Source: CAYUCJ01 sp049282265 (lineage in GTDB: Bacteria; Desulfobacterota; DSM-4660; Desulfatiglandales; Desulfatiglandaceae). From it: a stretch of 64,000 nucleotides of DNA. Numbering within the stretch: the first letter of the stretch is position 1; every line of letters begins with the position of its first letter. The stretch covers positions 1-64,000 of the forward strand of contig JBAPTR010000177.1 in the NCBI GenBank assembly GCA_049282265.1, in the 5' to 3' direction. Below, in pieces: positions 1-6,916 of this stretch. A model generated the notes under the pieces. The model saw only the letters and a program-made list of their open reading frames with translations. It was not told the origin of the DNA and ran no database searches. The position numbers and the translations under genes were made by a program.

Positions 1-112
1 TCTGCAAATGCTTCGTGATCGCTGCCGTCAACGTCGTCTTACCATGATCAATATGCCCTATCGTCCCTACGTTTACGTGCGGCTTCGTCCTCTCAAATTT
101 CTTCTTAGACAT
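1..112 (-). CDS. tuf: Elongation factor Tu, 5' part (runs off window)
   Basis: Only the first 37 codons are present, read on the minus strand from the ATG at 112 to the window edge. The peptide begins MSKKKFERTKPHVNVGTIGH and continues into the G1 P-loop (DHGKTT), which is diagnostic of EF-Tu, the GTPase that delivers aminoacyl-tRNA to the ribosome. A strong AGGAGGTAAGAG ribosome-binding site precedes the ATG. The gene lies 38 bases after tRNA-Thr(GGT), at the end of a four-tRNA cluster, the arrangement known as the tufB operon in enterobacteria. Residue 21 is Ile (GHIDHGK) rather than the more usual Val, a conservative change. Confidence 0.97.
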   Translation of the reverse strand, partial: MSKKKFERTKPHVNVGTIGHIDHGKTTLTAAITKHLQ

Positions 113-149
113 CTCTTACCTCCTCAAAAAAATTGAGCTATGATTCTGG

Positions 150-223
150 AGCCCACGACCGGGATCGAACCGGTGAACCTCATCCTTACCAAGGATGTGC
201 TCTACCTACTGAGCTACGTGGGC
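150..223 (-). tRNA. thrT: tRNA-Thr (anticodon GGT)
   Basis: Minus-strand cloverleaf: acceptor GCCCACG/CGTGGGC, D arm GCTC/GAGC, anticodon stem CATCC/GGATG around loop TTGGTAA (anticodon GGT, reads ACC/ACT), T arm ACCGG/CCGGT. CCA is not encoded. It is the last tRNA before tuf. Confidence 0.97.
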
Positions 224-239
224 GGATATATCCTCATGG

Positions 240-313
240 AGCGGGAAACGGGATTCGAACCCGCGACCCTCAGCTTGGAAGGCTGACGCTCTAGCCAACT
301 GAGCTATTCCCGC
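240..313 (-). tRNA. glyT: tRNA-Gly (anticodon TCC)
   Basis: Minus-strand cloverleaf: acceptor GCGGGAA/TTCCCGC, anticodon loop TTCCAAG giving TCC (reads GGA/GGG), T-loop GTTCGAATC. It sits 16 bases upstream of tRNA-Thr(GGT) and is probably in the same transcript. Confidence 0.97.
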
Positions 314-509
314 CTTTGAGTATAAACAAACATTTGGCCGTAGTTAACCTCCCCTTCCCTTTAGAATGTAAAAGTAAGGGCAGAATTAATCACTGACCTC
401 CAACCTATGCAAATAACAAGACGCTGATTTGAGTGAATAGCACCTCTTCGCAGGCCTCAAAGGCAAATAAGGCAATCTCCAAAGAAAACATCATCGATGG
501 GGCATGTGG

Positions 510-591
510 TGGAGAGGGGAGGATTCGAACCTCCGAAGGCTGAGCCGGCAGATTTACAGTCTGCTCCCATTGACCACTCGGGAACCTCTCC
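510..591 (-). tRNA. tyrU: tRNA-Tyr (anticodon GTA)
   Basis: Minus-strand class II tRNA: acceptor GGAGAGG/CCTCTCC, anticodon stem GCAGA/TCTGC around CTGTAAA (anticodon GTA), and a long variable arm as expected for bacterial tRNA-Tyr. The 196 bases between this tRNA and tRNA-Gly hold no gene that I can recognise. Confidence 0.96.
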
Positions 592-674
592 ACGCAGGGT
601 ACCTGAAAAGACGGGGAAACGCCTGGCCCCCTTATAGTATGTTGTTGCCGACATTCCCCTGGACTCGCCTCTGG

Positions 675-747
675 AGCCAGCGAAGGGAATCGAACCCCCG
701 ACCCACTGATTACAAATCAGTTGCTCTGCCATCTGAGCTACGCTGGC
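675..747 (-). tRNA. thrU: tRNA-Thr (anticodon TGT)
   Basis: Minus-strand cloverleaf: acceptor GCCAGCG/CGCTGGC, anticodon stem ACTGA/TCAGT around TTTGTAA (anticodon TGT, reads ACA/ACG). It is the first gene of the tRNA-tuf cluster. The promoter should lie just upstream (around 750-850), but I see no convincing -35/-10 pair there. Confidence 0.97.
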
Positions 748-1232
748 GTTCATAGCCAGTTTTCAAAATATCCTGCTGGACGCTTACCAGCTAAAAAAAT
801 GTAAGAAGTAAATTTAATGAGATACAAAAATTATATCAATAGTCATAATCATCTGTTTTTATCCGTGAGAGCTATTCAAGGTCTTTTTTCTCTCTTTTTC
901 TCCCTTTTTCGTTCATTTATCTCGTTTTATGACTTCAGTCGCTTGAAGCAAAATCCTCAATCCCTTTTCACAGGTGAATATGCGACGAAATGTGCCGATA
1001 CTCTTGAACATGACCCATCGCGTTCGTTGCTCATTAGTTGCCGTTTGTGGCATGAGCCAGCTTTTTGCAAAGTCATCAAATATTTTAGTCTAATTTCAAA
1101 TGGTAAGAAAAGCAAGCTTTTTCAGATATCATGAAAAGAATTCACGTATTGGCGTTTTTTTTATTAGAAAGTTCCATACGATGACAACACCAGAGACTCT
1201 TTGAAATTTCGGAAAAACCCTGACATTAATAC
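748..1232. other. Gene-free stretch with one repeat fragment
   Basis: No convincing coding region on either strand; open frames here have no ribosome-binding site and no family resemblance. The stretch should hold the tRNA-tuf promoter. It also holds a right-end fragment of the dispersed palindromic repeat (1018-1082), listed separately. Confidence 0.6.
1018..1082. repeat. Right-end fragment of dispersed palindromic repeat
   Basis: The stretch TCGTTGCTCATTAG...GGCATGAGCCAGCTTTTTGC matches, with substitutions, the right arm shared by the larger copies near 6873, 21010 and 22685 (CGTTGCTCATAGGCTGCC...CATAAACCAGCTTTTTACG). No left arm was found here, so it is a truncated or decayed copy. Confidence 0.6.
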
Positions 1233-1261
1233 TTGAACCTTGCACGGCGTTGTGCTAATAA
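1233..1261 (+). promoter_or_regulatory. Possible promoter of the small membrane protein gene
   Basis: TTGAAC (1233-1238), 17-base spacer, TAATAA (1256-1261), about 65 bases before the gene at 1328. An alternative pairing is TTGCAC/TAATAT with 16 bases. A weak sigma-70 match, not tested. Confidence 0.35.
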
Positions 1262-1327
1262 TAATATTTTTAAAGCTATAGTTCACTGATCAGCACAAAA
1301 ATGACATCTTAAGGTAGGAGGAAAAAA

Positions 1328-1627
1328 ATGACAGCTTTATTGGGTGGATTGGTTGCATTGGTGCTGGGCTTGCTTGGAATCATTTTTTGGTGGGTTCCCT
1401 TCCTTAATATCTTGCAAGGCAGTGTCCCCCTGATGCTCCTCTTGGGTGGTGCCTTGGCAGCGTATCTGGGGTTTGAAGAACTCAAGGACAAACGTGCGGC
1501 TGATTCATTTCAGGATACCGGGGCGGACTTGAAAGAAGAGGTTCAGAGTCTCAAAGAGGAAATCAAGGGACTCAAGAAAGAGCAGGAACCTGCCAAGGAA
1601 GCAGCTCAGGAAGACGAATCCAAATAG
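1328..1627 (+). CDS. Small membrane protein with two TM helices and charged coiled-coil tail
   Basis: 99 residues. Residues 1-25 and 33-48 form two hydrophobic helices with WW between them and a short loop; residues 52-99 are highly charged (repeated KEE/LKEE heptad-like pattern), predicted as a cytoplasmic coiled coil. Start ATG follows GGTAGGAGGAAAAAA, a strong ribosome-binding site. The N-terminal half (LGLLGIIFWW... then ...PLMLLLGG) resembles the short two-helix magnetosome protein MamI in layout, but the MamI family is tiny and low in complexity, so this may be convergence. Monocistronic, followed by a strong terminator shared with ndk on the opposite strand. Function unknown. Confidence 0.75.
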   Translation: MTALLGGLVALVLGLLGIIFWWVPFLNILQGSVPLMLLLGGALAAYLGFEELKDKRAADSFQDTGADLKEEVQSLKEEIKGLKKEQEPAKEAAQEDESK

Positions 1628-1730
1628 ACTCGGAGCCCGTTGATCGGAGGGGAACCCTGAATATGGACCTTTTTGGGATTCCCTGACACAGCTCCCTCCA
1701 TTGTCGGGCCTTTGAAACACCAAATGGAAT

Positions 1731-1773
1731 AAAGGCCTCCGGACAGGTTTTCTTGCTGTTCGGAGGCCTTTTC
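1731..1773. terminator. Bidirectional terminator between membrane protein gene and ndk
   Basis: AAGGCCTCCGGACAG (1732-1746) and CTGTTCGGAGGCCTT (1756-1770) form a 15-position stem with one G-T pair and a 9-base loop, followed by TTC on the plus strand and preceded by A-rich sequence. It lies between two converging genes and ends three bases after the ndk stop codon as read on the minus strand. Confidence 0.8.
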
Positions 1774-1776
1774 ATC

Positions 1777-2199
1777 TTACTCGCCGACGATCTCCATGGT
1801 GCTAAAAAAGTACCCTATTTCAAACCTGGCCGTCTCTTCCGAGTCGGACCCGTGAACCACATTTTTTTCAATGTCCTTTGCAAAGTCTTGCCTGATGGTC
1901 CCTTCTTCCGCTTCTTTGTAGTTGGTCGCACCCATCAGTTTTCTGTATTTTCTGATAGCCCCCTCGCCTTCCAGCACCATGACCAGGCACGGCCCGGATG
2001 ACATGAAGTCGGTAACGCTTTCAAAAAAAGGTTTACCTTCGTGGACCTTGTAAAAGCCCTTTGCCTGATCTTTTGTCATCCTGATCATCTTCATGGCCAC
2101 AATCTTGAGGCCCTTATCTTCAAGGCGTCCCACGACATTTCCTATCAAATGTCTTGACACACCATCCGGTTTTATGATGGCAAGCGTTTTTTCTCCCAT
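1777..2199 (-). CDS. ndk: Nucleoside diphosphate kinase
   Basis: 140 residues, the usual length. It transfers the gamma phosphate of ATP to nucleoside diphosphates through a phosphohistidine. The start MGEKTLAIIKPDGV holds the conserved KPDG motif; the catalytic His is in NVVHGSDS near residue 117. The ATG at 2199 is chosen because AGGAGG lies about 9 bases upstream and because family members start here; the frame stays open upstream to 2517 but that extension has no family match and overlaps the start of the divergent YkgJ gene. Monocistronic with its own terminator. Confidence 0.96.
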   Translation of the reverse strand: MGEKTLAIIKPDGVSRHLIGNVVGRLEDKGLKIVAMKMIRMTKDQAKGFYKVHEGKPFFESVTDFMSSGPCLVMVLEGEGAIRKYRKLMGATNYKEAEEGTIRQDFAKDIEKNVVHGSDSEETARFEIGYFFSTMEIVGE

Positions 2200-2415
2200 G
2201 AAACTGAAATCCTCCTCACAATAATTTTGTTGACCTTTTGCTTTCTCATTTGATATAAGTATATGTTTATAAAAATATAATACAGCCCCATAGTCAAGAC
2301 ATTTATTCATCTGCTCGACAAAAAGGAGGGAAAAGCCCCCATTTTTTGCCAAGGCAGGAGCGATACAGATTGAAGGAGAAAATGGGCAATGGGTCTGGAA
2401 AGGGATCAATAAATA

Positions 2416-3171
2416 ATGGCTGGTACACCAGGAAAACAACCCGGAAAATCTGACAGGATGGATGCCGATCACGTCTTTGAATTCAACTGCTCGCCCGGCC
2501 TTTCCTGTTTCACCCAATGCTGCCAGGACGTCACCATCGTCCTGACCCCCTATGATGTCGTAAGAATGAAAAAGGCCCTTGGAATTTCTTCGGGGGATTT
2601 TATTGACAACTATACGATCATACTGGGCAGGAAAGACAAACTCATACCCCTGGTCGTCCTGAAAATGAACGATTCGGATAAGAGATGTCCCTTTGTGAAA
2701 AAAGATGGGTGTTCTATCTATGAGGACCGTCCATGGCCCTGCCGGATGTATCCCCTGGATACGAACGACGACGGCACATTCAGAATTATTGCCGATGATT
2801 CCCTGTGCCGGGGTCTCCAGACCGATGAAGCCTGGCCGATTTCAGAGTGGCTTATCGGCCAGGGTGTGGCCATCTACCAAGAAATGAACGAACTTCTTTC
2901 CCATGTGACAATCCCTCTGCAGGCGGACAGCCTGGACATCGATAACCCCCAGATCCACAAGATGATGTTCATGGCCCTTTACAATATTGACAGATTCAGG
3001 GAGTTTGTTTTCCAAAGCAGTTTTCTGGAACGTTTTGAAATTGATCCGATAACTATTGAAAAAATCAAGGGAAGCGACATTGAACTCCTGAAATTCTCAT
3101 ACGACTGGGTCAAATTTGGAATTCTCGGCCAGAAGACCTTTGCAGTCAAGCCTGAACAGGCCGCAAAGTAG
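2416..3171 (+). CDS. YkgJ-family cysteine-cluster protein (copy 1)
   Basis: 251 residues. Conserved YkgJ/UPF0153 pattern (Pfam CxxCxxCC-type zinc- or iron-chelating domain): C..GLSCFTQCCQ near residues 25-38, RCPF...GCSIYEDRPWPCRMYPL near residues 94-118. The C-terminal 100 residues (NIDRFREFVF and following) form a conserved extension shared with the next gene. The metal bound and the function are not established for the family; in sulfate reducers such proteins are common and probably bind Fe or Zn. It is directly followed, after 9 bases, by a paralogue, so the pair is a tandem duplication and probably one transcript. Start ATG at 2416 has only a weak ribosome-binding site. Confidence 0.85.
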   Translation: MAGTPGKQPGKSDRMDADHVFEFNCSPGLSCFTQCCQDVTIVLTPYDVVRMKKALGISSGDFIDNYTIILGRKDKLIPLVVLKMNDSDKRCPFVKKDGCSIYEDRPWPCRMYPLDTNDDGTFRIIADDSLCRGLQTDEAWPISEWLIGQGVAIYQEMNELLSHVTIPLQADSLDIDNPQIHKMMFMALYNIDRFREFVFQSSFLERFEIDPITIEKIKGSDIELLKFSYDWVKFGILGQKTFAVKPEQAAK

Positions 3172-3180
3172 AAATTCTCG

Positions 3181-3942
3181 ATGGTCATGCATACCCAAAA
3201 GGCCAAAGACCTTCTTACTCCCTTGCGGGGACAATCTTTCCATTTCGAGTGTCATAGGAAGATCGCCTGCTTTAACCGCTGCTGTGCGAAACTGCGCCTG
3301 ATTCTGACGCCCTATGATATCCTTCGCATAAAAAACCGCCTGGGGATCTCATCGGGTGCGTTCCTTGACCGGTTTACAAACACCCTCATCCATGAGCACC
3401 CCCGTTTTACCATGGTCAAACTGGCCATGCAGGACGATGCGGAACAACGCTGCCCTTTCGTGACAGAAAAGGGATGCGGCATCTATGAAGATCGGCCGGG
3501 GGCATGTCGTCTCTACCCCCTGGGACGGGCATCAGCTTTTGTGGAGGGAGAAGGCCAGGTCAGGGAACAGTATTTCATGGTCAATGAAGCGCACTGTCTG
3601 GGTTTTGCGGAAAAAAAGGGATGGACCCTTGATGAATGGCTCACCGACGAGGGTCTCCGGGACTATATGAAGATCAATGACAAGTGGCTCGAACTTGTGA
3701 ACTCCCCAAAGAGTTTAGGTCCCGAAAAACACCTGGCCCAAAAGCACAAAATGTTTTTCATGGCTTCCTATAACCTGGATAAATTTCGTGAATTTATCTT
3801 TAAGAGCCGGTTTTTTTCGCTTTTCGATGTGGCTCCTGCCAGGAAGGAGTCATTGGCATCCGACGATCAGGCCTTGTTACTGTTCGCCTTTGACTGGCTC
3901 AAATTCAGTCTCTTCGGAGAGAAGACCCTCAGTCCTTCTTAA
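3181..3942 (+). CDS. YkgJ-family cysteine-cluster protein (copy 2)
   Basis: 253 residues, paralogue of the preceding gene along its full length: FECHRKIACFNRCCAK near the N-terminus, RCPFV..KGCGIYEDRPGACRLYPL in the middle, and a C-terminal NLDKFREFIF segment that matches copy 1. All cluster cysteines are kept, so both copies are probably functional. The 3' end overlaps the convergent SEC-C gene by 14 bases. A second in-frame ATG two codons downstream is an alternative start. Confidence 0.85.
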   Translation: MVMHTQKAKDLLTPLRGQSFHFECHRKIACFNRCCAKLRLILTPYDILRIKNRLGISSGAFLDRFTNTLIHEHPRFTMVKLAMQDDAEQRCPFVTEKGCGIYEDRPGACRLYPLGRASAFVEGEGQVREQYFMVNEAHCLGFAEKKGWTLDEWLTDEGLRDYMKINDKWLELVNSPKSLGPEKHLAQKHKMFFMASYNLDKFREFIFKSRFFSLFDVAPARKESLASDDQALLLFAFDWLKFSLFGEKTLSPS

Positions 3943-4702
3943 CGCGCGACCCAATATAGCCGGGGCGCTCGCAAATCAGGGCATCCAGTTCGATGCTATG
4001 CTCTGAAAGGAACCTGAGCATCTGTTCCGATTTCGTCTGTATGATCATGGCATTCTGACGCTCGATATCAGCTCCTTTGATGAGCAATCCATGGTCATAG
4101 AGATAAATGATGATCCTGTCATCGGCGTCCAGAATCACATCAAATTTTTCTTTCAGGTACATGAGCCAGTAGCCGAATTCATGGGGATGCTCGACATGCT
4201 CCAAGGGGACACCCAGCTCGAAGCTCAAGGGCTGTGCCAGACCCGGCACTATTTTCGATCCCGCCAGGTAATCAAGGACATGGGCCATTTCATGGATAAG
4301 TGCGCTGTCTCCAATGCCCGGAGTAATGGCAACATAGATATGATCCGGGTCGCTCTTGACCGTCTTATGGATATTCACCACCACCCCGCCCGTCACCGCT
4401 TTTTGCCGGCCCGGAGACTCACCACCTGAAAAGTTGAGTTCCTCATAGGCATGGAGATCAATGAAGCGGATTCCCATAGAAGTCCCGGTGAGATCCACCA
4501 GGTCCAATACATCGACCATTTCACCGGAGCGCCCGTACCTGACCTGGGGAAGATCCGTTATCTTTTGACTCATCTCCAGGGTAAACTCACTCATTCCCTC
4601 CTGGATAAGGTCCTCTTCTTTTCCCAGGTGGCATTTCTTGAACTTTTTGCCACTACCGCAAGGGCAGAGATCATTTCTTCCTATTTTATTCATTGATATC
4701 AT
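3929..4702 (-). CDS. SEC-C metal-binding protein with zincin-like HEMAH motif
   Basis: 257 residues. Residues 7-26 are a SEC-C zinc motif (GRNDLCPCGSGKKFKKCH; Cys13, Cys15, Cys24, His25), the module that in SecA binds SecB and the ribosome. Residues 135-150 carry ALIHEMAHVLDYLAG, a HExxH signature of zinc metallopeptidases, preceded by a hydrophobic strand. I do not recognise a named family joining these modules. By family logic it could be a ribosome- or translocon-associated protease, but a third zinc ligand is not obvious to me, so activity is inference only. The start overlaps the stop of the upstream zinc-ribbon gene by ATGA, implying translational coupling. A second ATG three codons downstream is possible. 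Confidence 0.75.
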   Translation of the reverse strand: MISMNKIGRNDLCPCGSGKKFKKCHLGKEEDLIQEGMSEFTLEMSQKITDLPQVRYGRSGEMVDVLDLVDLTGTSMGIRFIDLHAYEELNFSGGESPGRQKAVTGGVVVNIHKTVKSDPDHIYVAITPGIGDSALIHEMAHVLDYLAGSKIVPGLAQPLSFELGVPLEHVEHPHEFGYWLMYLKEKFDVILDADDRIIIYLYDHGLLIKGADIERQNAMIIQTKSEQMLRFLSEHSIELDALICERPGYIGSRVKKD

Positions 4703-4971
4703 TCTTCCAGGATACAGCTCTTGTGGGCATCATGCGACCAGCAGGGCAGCGGTCCCTCCGACCCTGTTCCGGGGTCACGGCGATGCCTGTAGGAGGCCTT
4801 CACCTTCTGGCTCTTCATCATATGATCCCATCCCCTCACAAAATAGGGGCAGGCATCATTAAAGCATACCCACTGGAATTGCGAATCCGACCAGGTGGAA
4901 CTCTCCGGCGGTTGCCATTTTTTCATTTTCTCCCCGCAGTGCGGGCACTTGGGAATTTCATCTCTGCTCAT
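4699..4971 (-). CDS. Small zinc-ribbon protein (ogr/Delta-like layout)
   Basis: 90 residues. Two Cys pairs, CPHCGEKM near residue 8 and CFNDACPYF near residue 36, form a probable zinc ribbon followed by a basic tail. The ATG at 4971 is chosen because GGAGGAAAAC lies directly before it; an in-frame ATG four codons upstream would overlap that site. It is coupled to the SEC-C gene (ATGA overlap). It lies just downstream of the qmo/hdr terminator. Function unknown; nucleic-acid binding is possible. Confidence 0.7.
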   Translation of the reverse strand: MSRDEIPKCPHCGEKMKKWQPPESSTWSDSQFQWVCFNDACPYFVRGWDHMMKSQKVKASYRHRRDPGTGSEGPLPCWSHDAHKSCILEE

Positions 4972-4986
4972 GTTTTCCTCCATTCA

Positions 4987-5034
4987 CAAAAAAGGAGAAC
5001 CAAACCCTTCAGGCATGCCACAAAGGGTTTGGTT
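4987..5034 (-). terminator. Rho-independent terminator of the qmo-hdr genes
   Basis: Read on the minus strand: AACCAAACCCTT, 13-base loop, AAGGGTTTGGTT (perfect 12-bp stem, 4998-5034), then CTCC and a T tract at 4987-4993. It lies 28 bases after the hdrB stop. Confidence 0.85.
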
Positions 5035-5061
5035 CAGGGAAAGGGCTGAAAGTCGATAAGT

Positions 5062-5940
5062 TTACCCGATGGCTGCTTTCAAGATGCCTTCAGGTGGTAT
5101 GACATTGCAGTTCAAAGCCGCATCCCTTTTCAGGTCCATCCCGAAGGCCACGGACATGAGTTGGGTCAGGTACACAATGGGCATATCCAGTTGGGTCCCG
5201 TATTTCTTGTTGATCCGATCCTGATACATCTCCAGGTTCATGGCACACATGGGGCAGACGGTGGAAACCAGTTGGGCCCCGTGGGCGATGGCATCTTCCA
5301 GGATCGTCTTCACAAGCTCCATGCAATAATCCATCTCCGGAAGGAATATCCCCGATCCGCAACAAAGCATTTTCTTGGGAAAGGGTACGGCCTCGGCACC
5401 CAAAGCCTCGAGAATCTGATCCTGGACCCGCGGTTTGATGGGGCTGTCGTATTCTCCGTAGGGCCGGACGGACTGGCAGCCCACGTAACCGGCCACCTTA
5501 AGCCCGTTCAGTGGTTTGGTCACTCTTGCCTTTATCTTTTCCACACCGATATCGTGGTAAAGAACATCCTGGATATGCCGGACCTTTATCCCCCCATTAT
5601 AATGCAGGCCCCCTTCGGCCAGACATTCATTAACTTCTATCAGAAGTTCGGCGTCTTCCTGGATTTCGTGGTTTACTTTGACCATCTGGACATAACAGGA
5701 GCTGCATGGCGCAACAATGTCAAGTTTATCCTTGGACTCGGCAAGGGCGAGATTGCGCGCATTGAGCACCTTGATGGAAAGATCATTGGCCCCCGCATAG
5801 GAAACGCTGGCACCACAGCAGTTCCAGTCGTGGATCTCCTCAAATTCCATTCCCAAGGCCTCACAGGCCGGTCTGAGCGACAAAAGAAAATTGGCGCCGG
5901 TTCCCTCCAGACTGCATCCCCAATACAAGAAGTATTTCAT
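5062..5940 (-). CDS. hdrB: Heterodisulfide reductase subunit B-like (CoB--CoM HdrB family) next to Qmo
   Basis: 292 residues with two CCG (Cys-rich) domains that bind non-cubane 4Fe-4S clusters in HdrB. Domain 1: GCSLEGTG at residue 9, DWNCCGAS near 40, PCSSCY near 78. Domain 2: GCQSVRP near 154, MLCCGSG near 192, CPMCAMN near 229. No membrane segment. Overlaps hdrC by ATGA, so the two are co-translated. In Gram-positive sulfate reducers, soluble HdrBC follow qmoAB in place of the membrane subunit QmoC; the same order is seen here. Probable role: passing electrons between QmoAB-AprBA and a soluble thiol or Fe-S donor. Confidence 0.92.
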   Translation of the reverse strand: MKYFLYWGCSLEGTGANFLLSLRPACEALGMEFEEIHDWNCCGASVSYAGANDLSIKVLNARNLALAESKDKLDIVAPCSSCYVQMVKVNHEIQEDAELLIEVNECLAEGGLHYNGGIKVRHIQDVLYHDIGVEKIKARVTKPLNGLKVAGYVGCQSVRPYGEYDSPIKPRVQDQILEALGAEAVPFPKKMLCCGSGIFLPEMDYCMELVKTILEDAIAHGAQLVSTVCPMCAMNLEMYQDRINKKYGTQLDMPIVYLTQLMSVAFGMDLKRDAALNCNVIPPEGILKAAIG

Positions 5941-6518
5941 GCCACGGAACCTCCTTTCCCCATCCTTTCCGCCTTATCCAACATCTTTCTGAGGGACTGG
6001 ATCCCTTTAATCTTTTTTTCAGGGAGGAGTTTCATTCTCCTGTGCAGGAGCAATCTGATGGCCACATCCATGAAGGTGAGGGTGCTCTTTATCCCTTCGA
6101 CCAGTCCGGCGGAGAAAAAGACGCGCCTCGGGAGGTCCTTTTCATCAATGCGGCCCAGCCTGTAGACCTGTTTCCAGAATTCCTGCCCGAAGGCCGCTGT
6201 TTCCTTGCGGGGCACATAGCCCTGTCTGAGGGCATAGTGAGCCAGTCCATGCATCACATCCATAACGGGAATATTTCTTGGGCATTTCACCACGCAGGTA
6301 TAACACGAAGTGCAGAGCATGATCGATTTGCTGCCCAGGACCTCTTCCCGCTTTCCTGCCCTGATCAGGGTAAATATCTGTCTGGGGGGATAATCCATAT
6401 GATCACGCAAAGGGCACGAGCCGGCACATACACCGCACTGCATGCACATATTTATCTCTTCACCCGCATCCACGTTTTGAAAAACTTCCAGCGCAAAAGA
6501 CGGTTCATAACTTGCCAT
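5937..6518 (-). CDS. hdrC: Heterodisulfide reductase subunit C-like ferredoxin protein next to Qmo
   Basis: 193 residues. Two 4Fe-4S motifs in the N-terminal half: CMQCGVCAGSCPL (near residue 24) and CTSCYTCVVKCP (near residue 69). The C-terminal half is helical with no hydrophobic stretch, so the HdrE-like cytochrome b domain that defines QmoC is absent. The start ATG follows GGAAGGGGAAAACT. A 398-base gap with a full palindromic repeat separates it from qmoB upstream; whether transcription continues through is not visible. Confidence 0.92.
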   Translation of the reverse strand: MASYEPSFALEVFQNVDAGEEINMCMQCGVCAGSCPLRDHMDYPPRQIFTLIRAGKREEVLGSKSIMLCTSCYTCVVKCPRNIPVMDVMHGLAHYALRQGYVPRKETAAFGQEFWKQVYRLGRIDEKDLPRRVFFSAGLVEGIKSTLTFMDVAIRLLLHRRMKLLPEKKIKGIQSLRKMLDKAERMGKGGSVA

Positions 6519-6554
6519 AGTTTTCCCCTTCCTCCCCTTTTCGCTTGCCCCATC

Positions 6555-6873
6555 TTGATGGAATCGTAAAAAGTCCGCTCCCCAGCTACCAACGAAGTCA
6601 TCTCATTCACCGGAACTCAGGAGGAGAGTCTGAGGGTCTTTTTCGGACACTTCCTCATAGTGCACTTGGCACGGGGCTCCGACATGGACGGCTATTTGGG
6701 GTTTACGCCTCCAGAATTCCTGGTGCTCTCTAATCGCTACCCTTAAACCCCAAATGGGCGTTCATCCCCTCCGGAGTGTTTAGAAAGGGTCTGAAAAACA
6801 GTGTCAGGCTCTCCTCCCATTCGTTGCTCATAGGCTGCCGCTCGCGCCATAAACCGGCTTTTTACGGACTTAT
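6555..6873. repeat. Palindromic dispersed repeat, long form (copy A) inside the qmo-hdr gene set
   Basis: About 319 bases bounded by TTGATGGAATCGTAAAAAGTC on the left and the inverted-type end CCGGCTTTTTACGGAC on the right. Nested inverted repeats inside: CATGGACGGCTATTTGGGGTTTA against TAAACCCCAAATGGGCGTTCAT, and TCTGAGGGTCTTTTT against AAAGGGTCTGAAAAACAGTG. No open frame with coding character. Closely related long copies lie at 20776-21070 and 22355-22685. MITE-like or structured-RNA-like; type of mobility unknown. Confidence 0.8.
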
Positions 6874-6916
6874 CTATCTCAGGTACCGTTTCAATCAGGA
6901 TGTGGCCTCCACAGGA

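Noticed and set aside
504..755. Open frames overlapping the tRNA genes
   Set aside because: They run across tRNA-Tyr and tRNA-Thr on both strands and have no ribosome-binding site; they are side effects of tRNA sequence.
817..1134. 105-codon open frame on the plus strand
   Set aside because: Low-complexity Phe/Leu/Ser composition, no ribosome-binding site, and it overlaps a repeat fragment.
5161..6165. 334-codon plus-strand frame opposite hdrBC
   Set aside because: Antisense of hdrB and hdrC; no motif, no ribosome-binding site.
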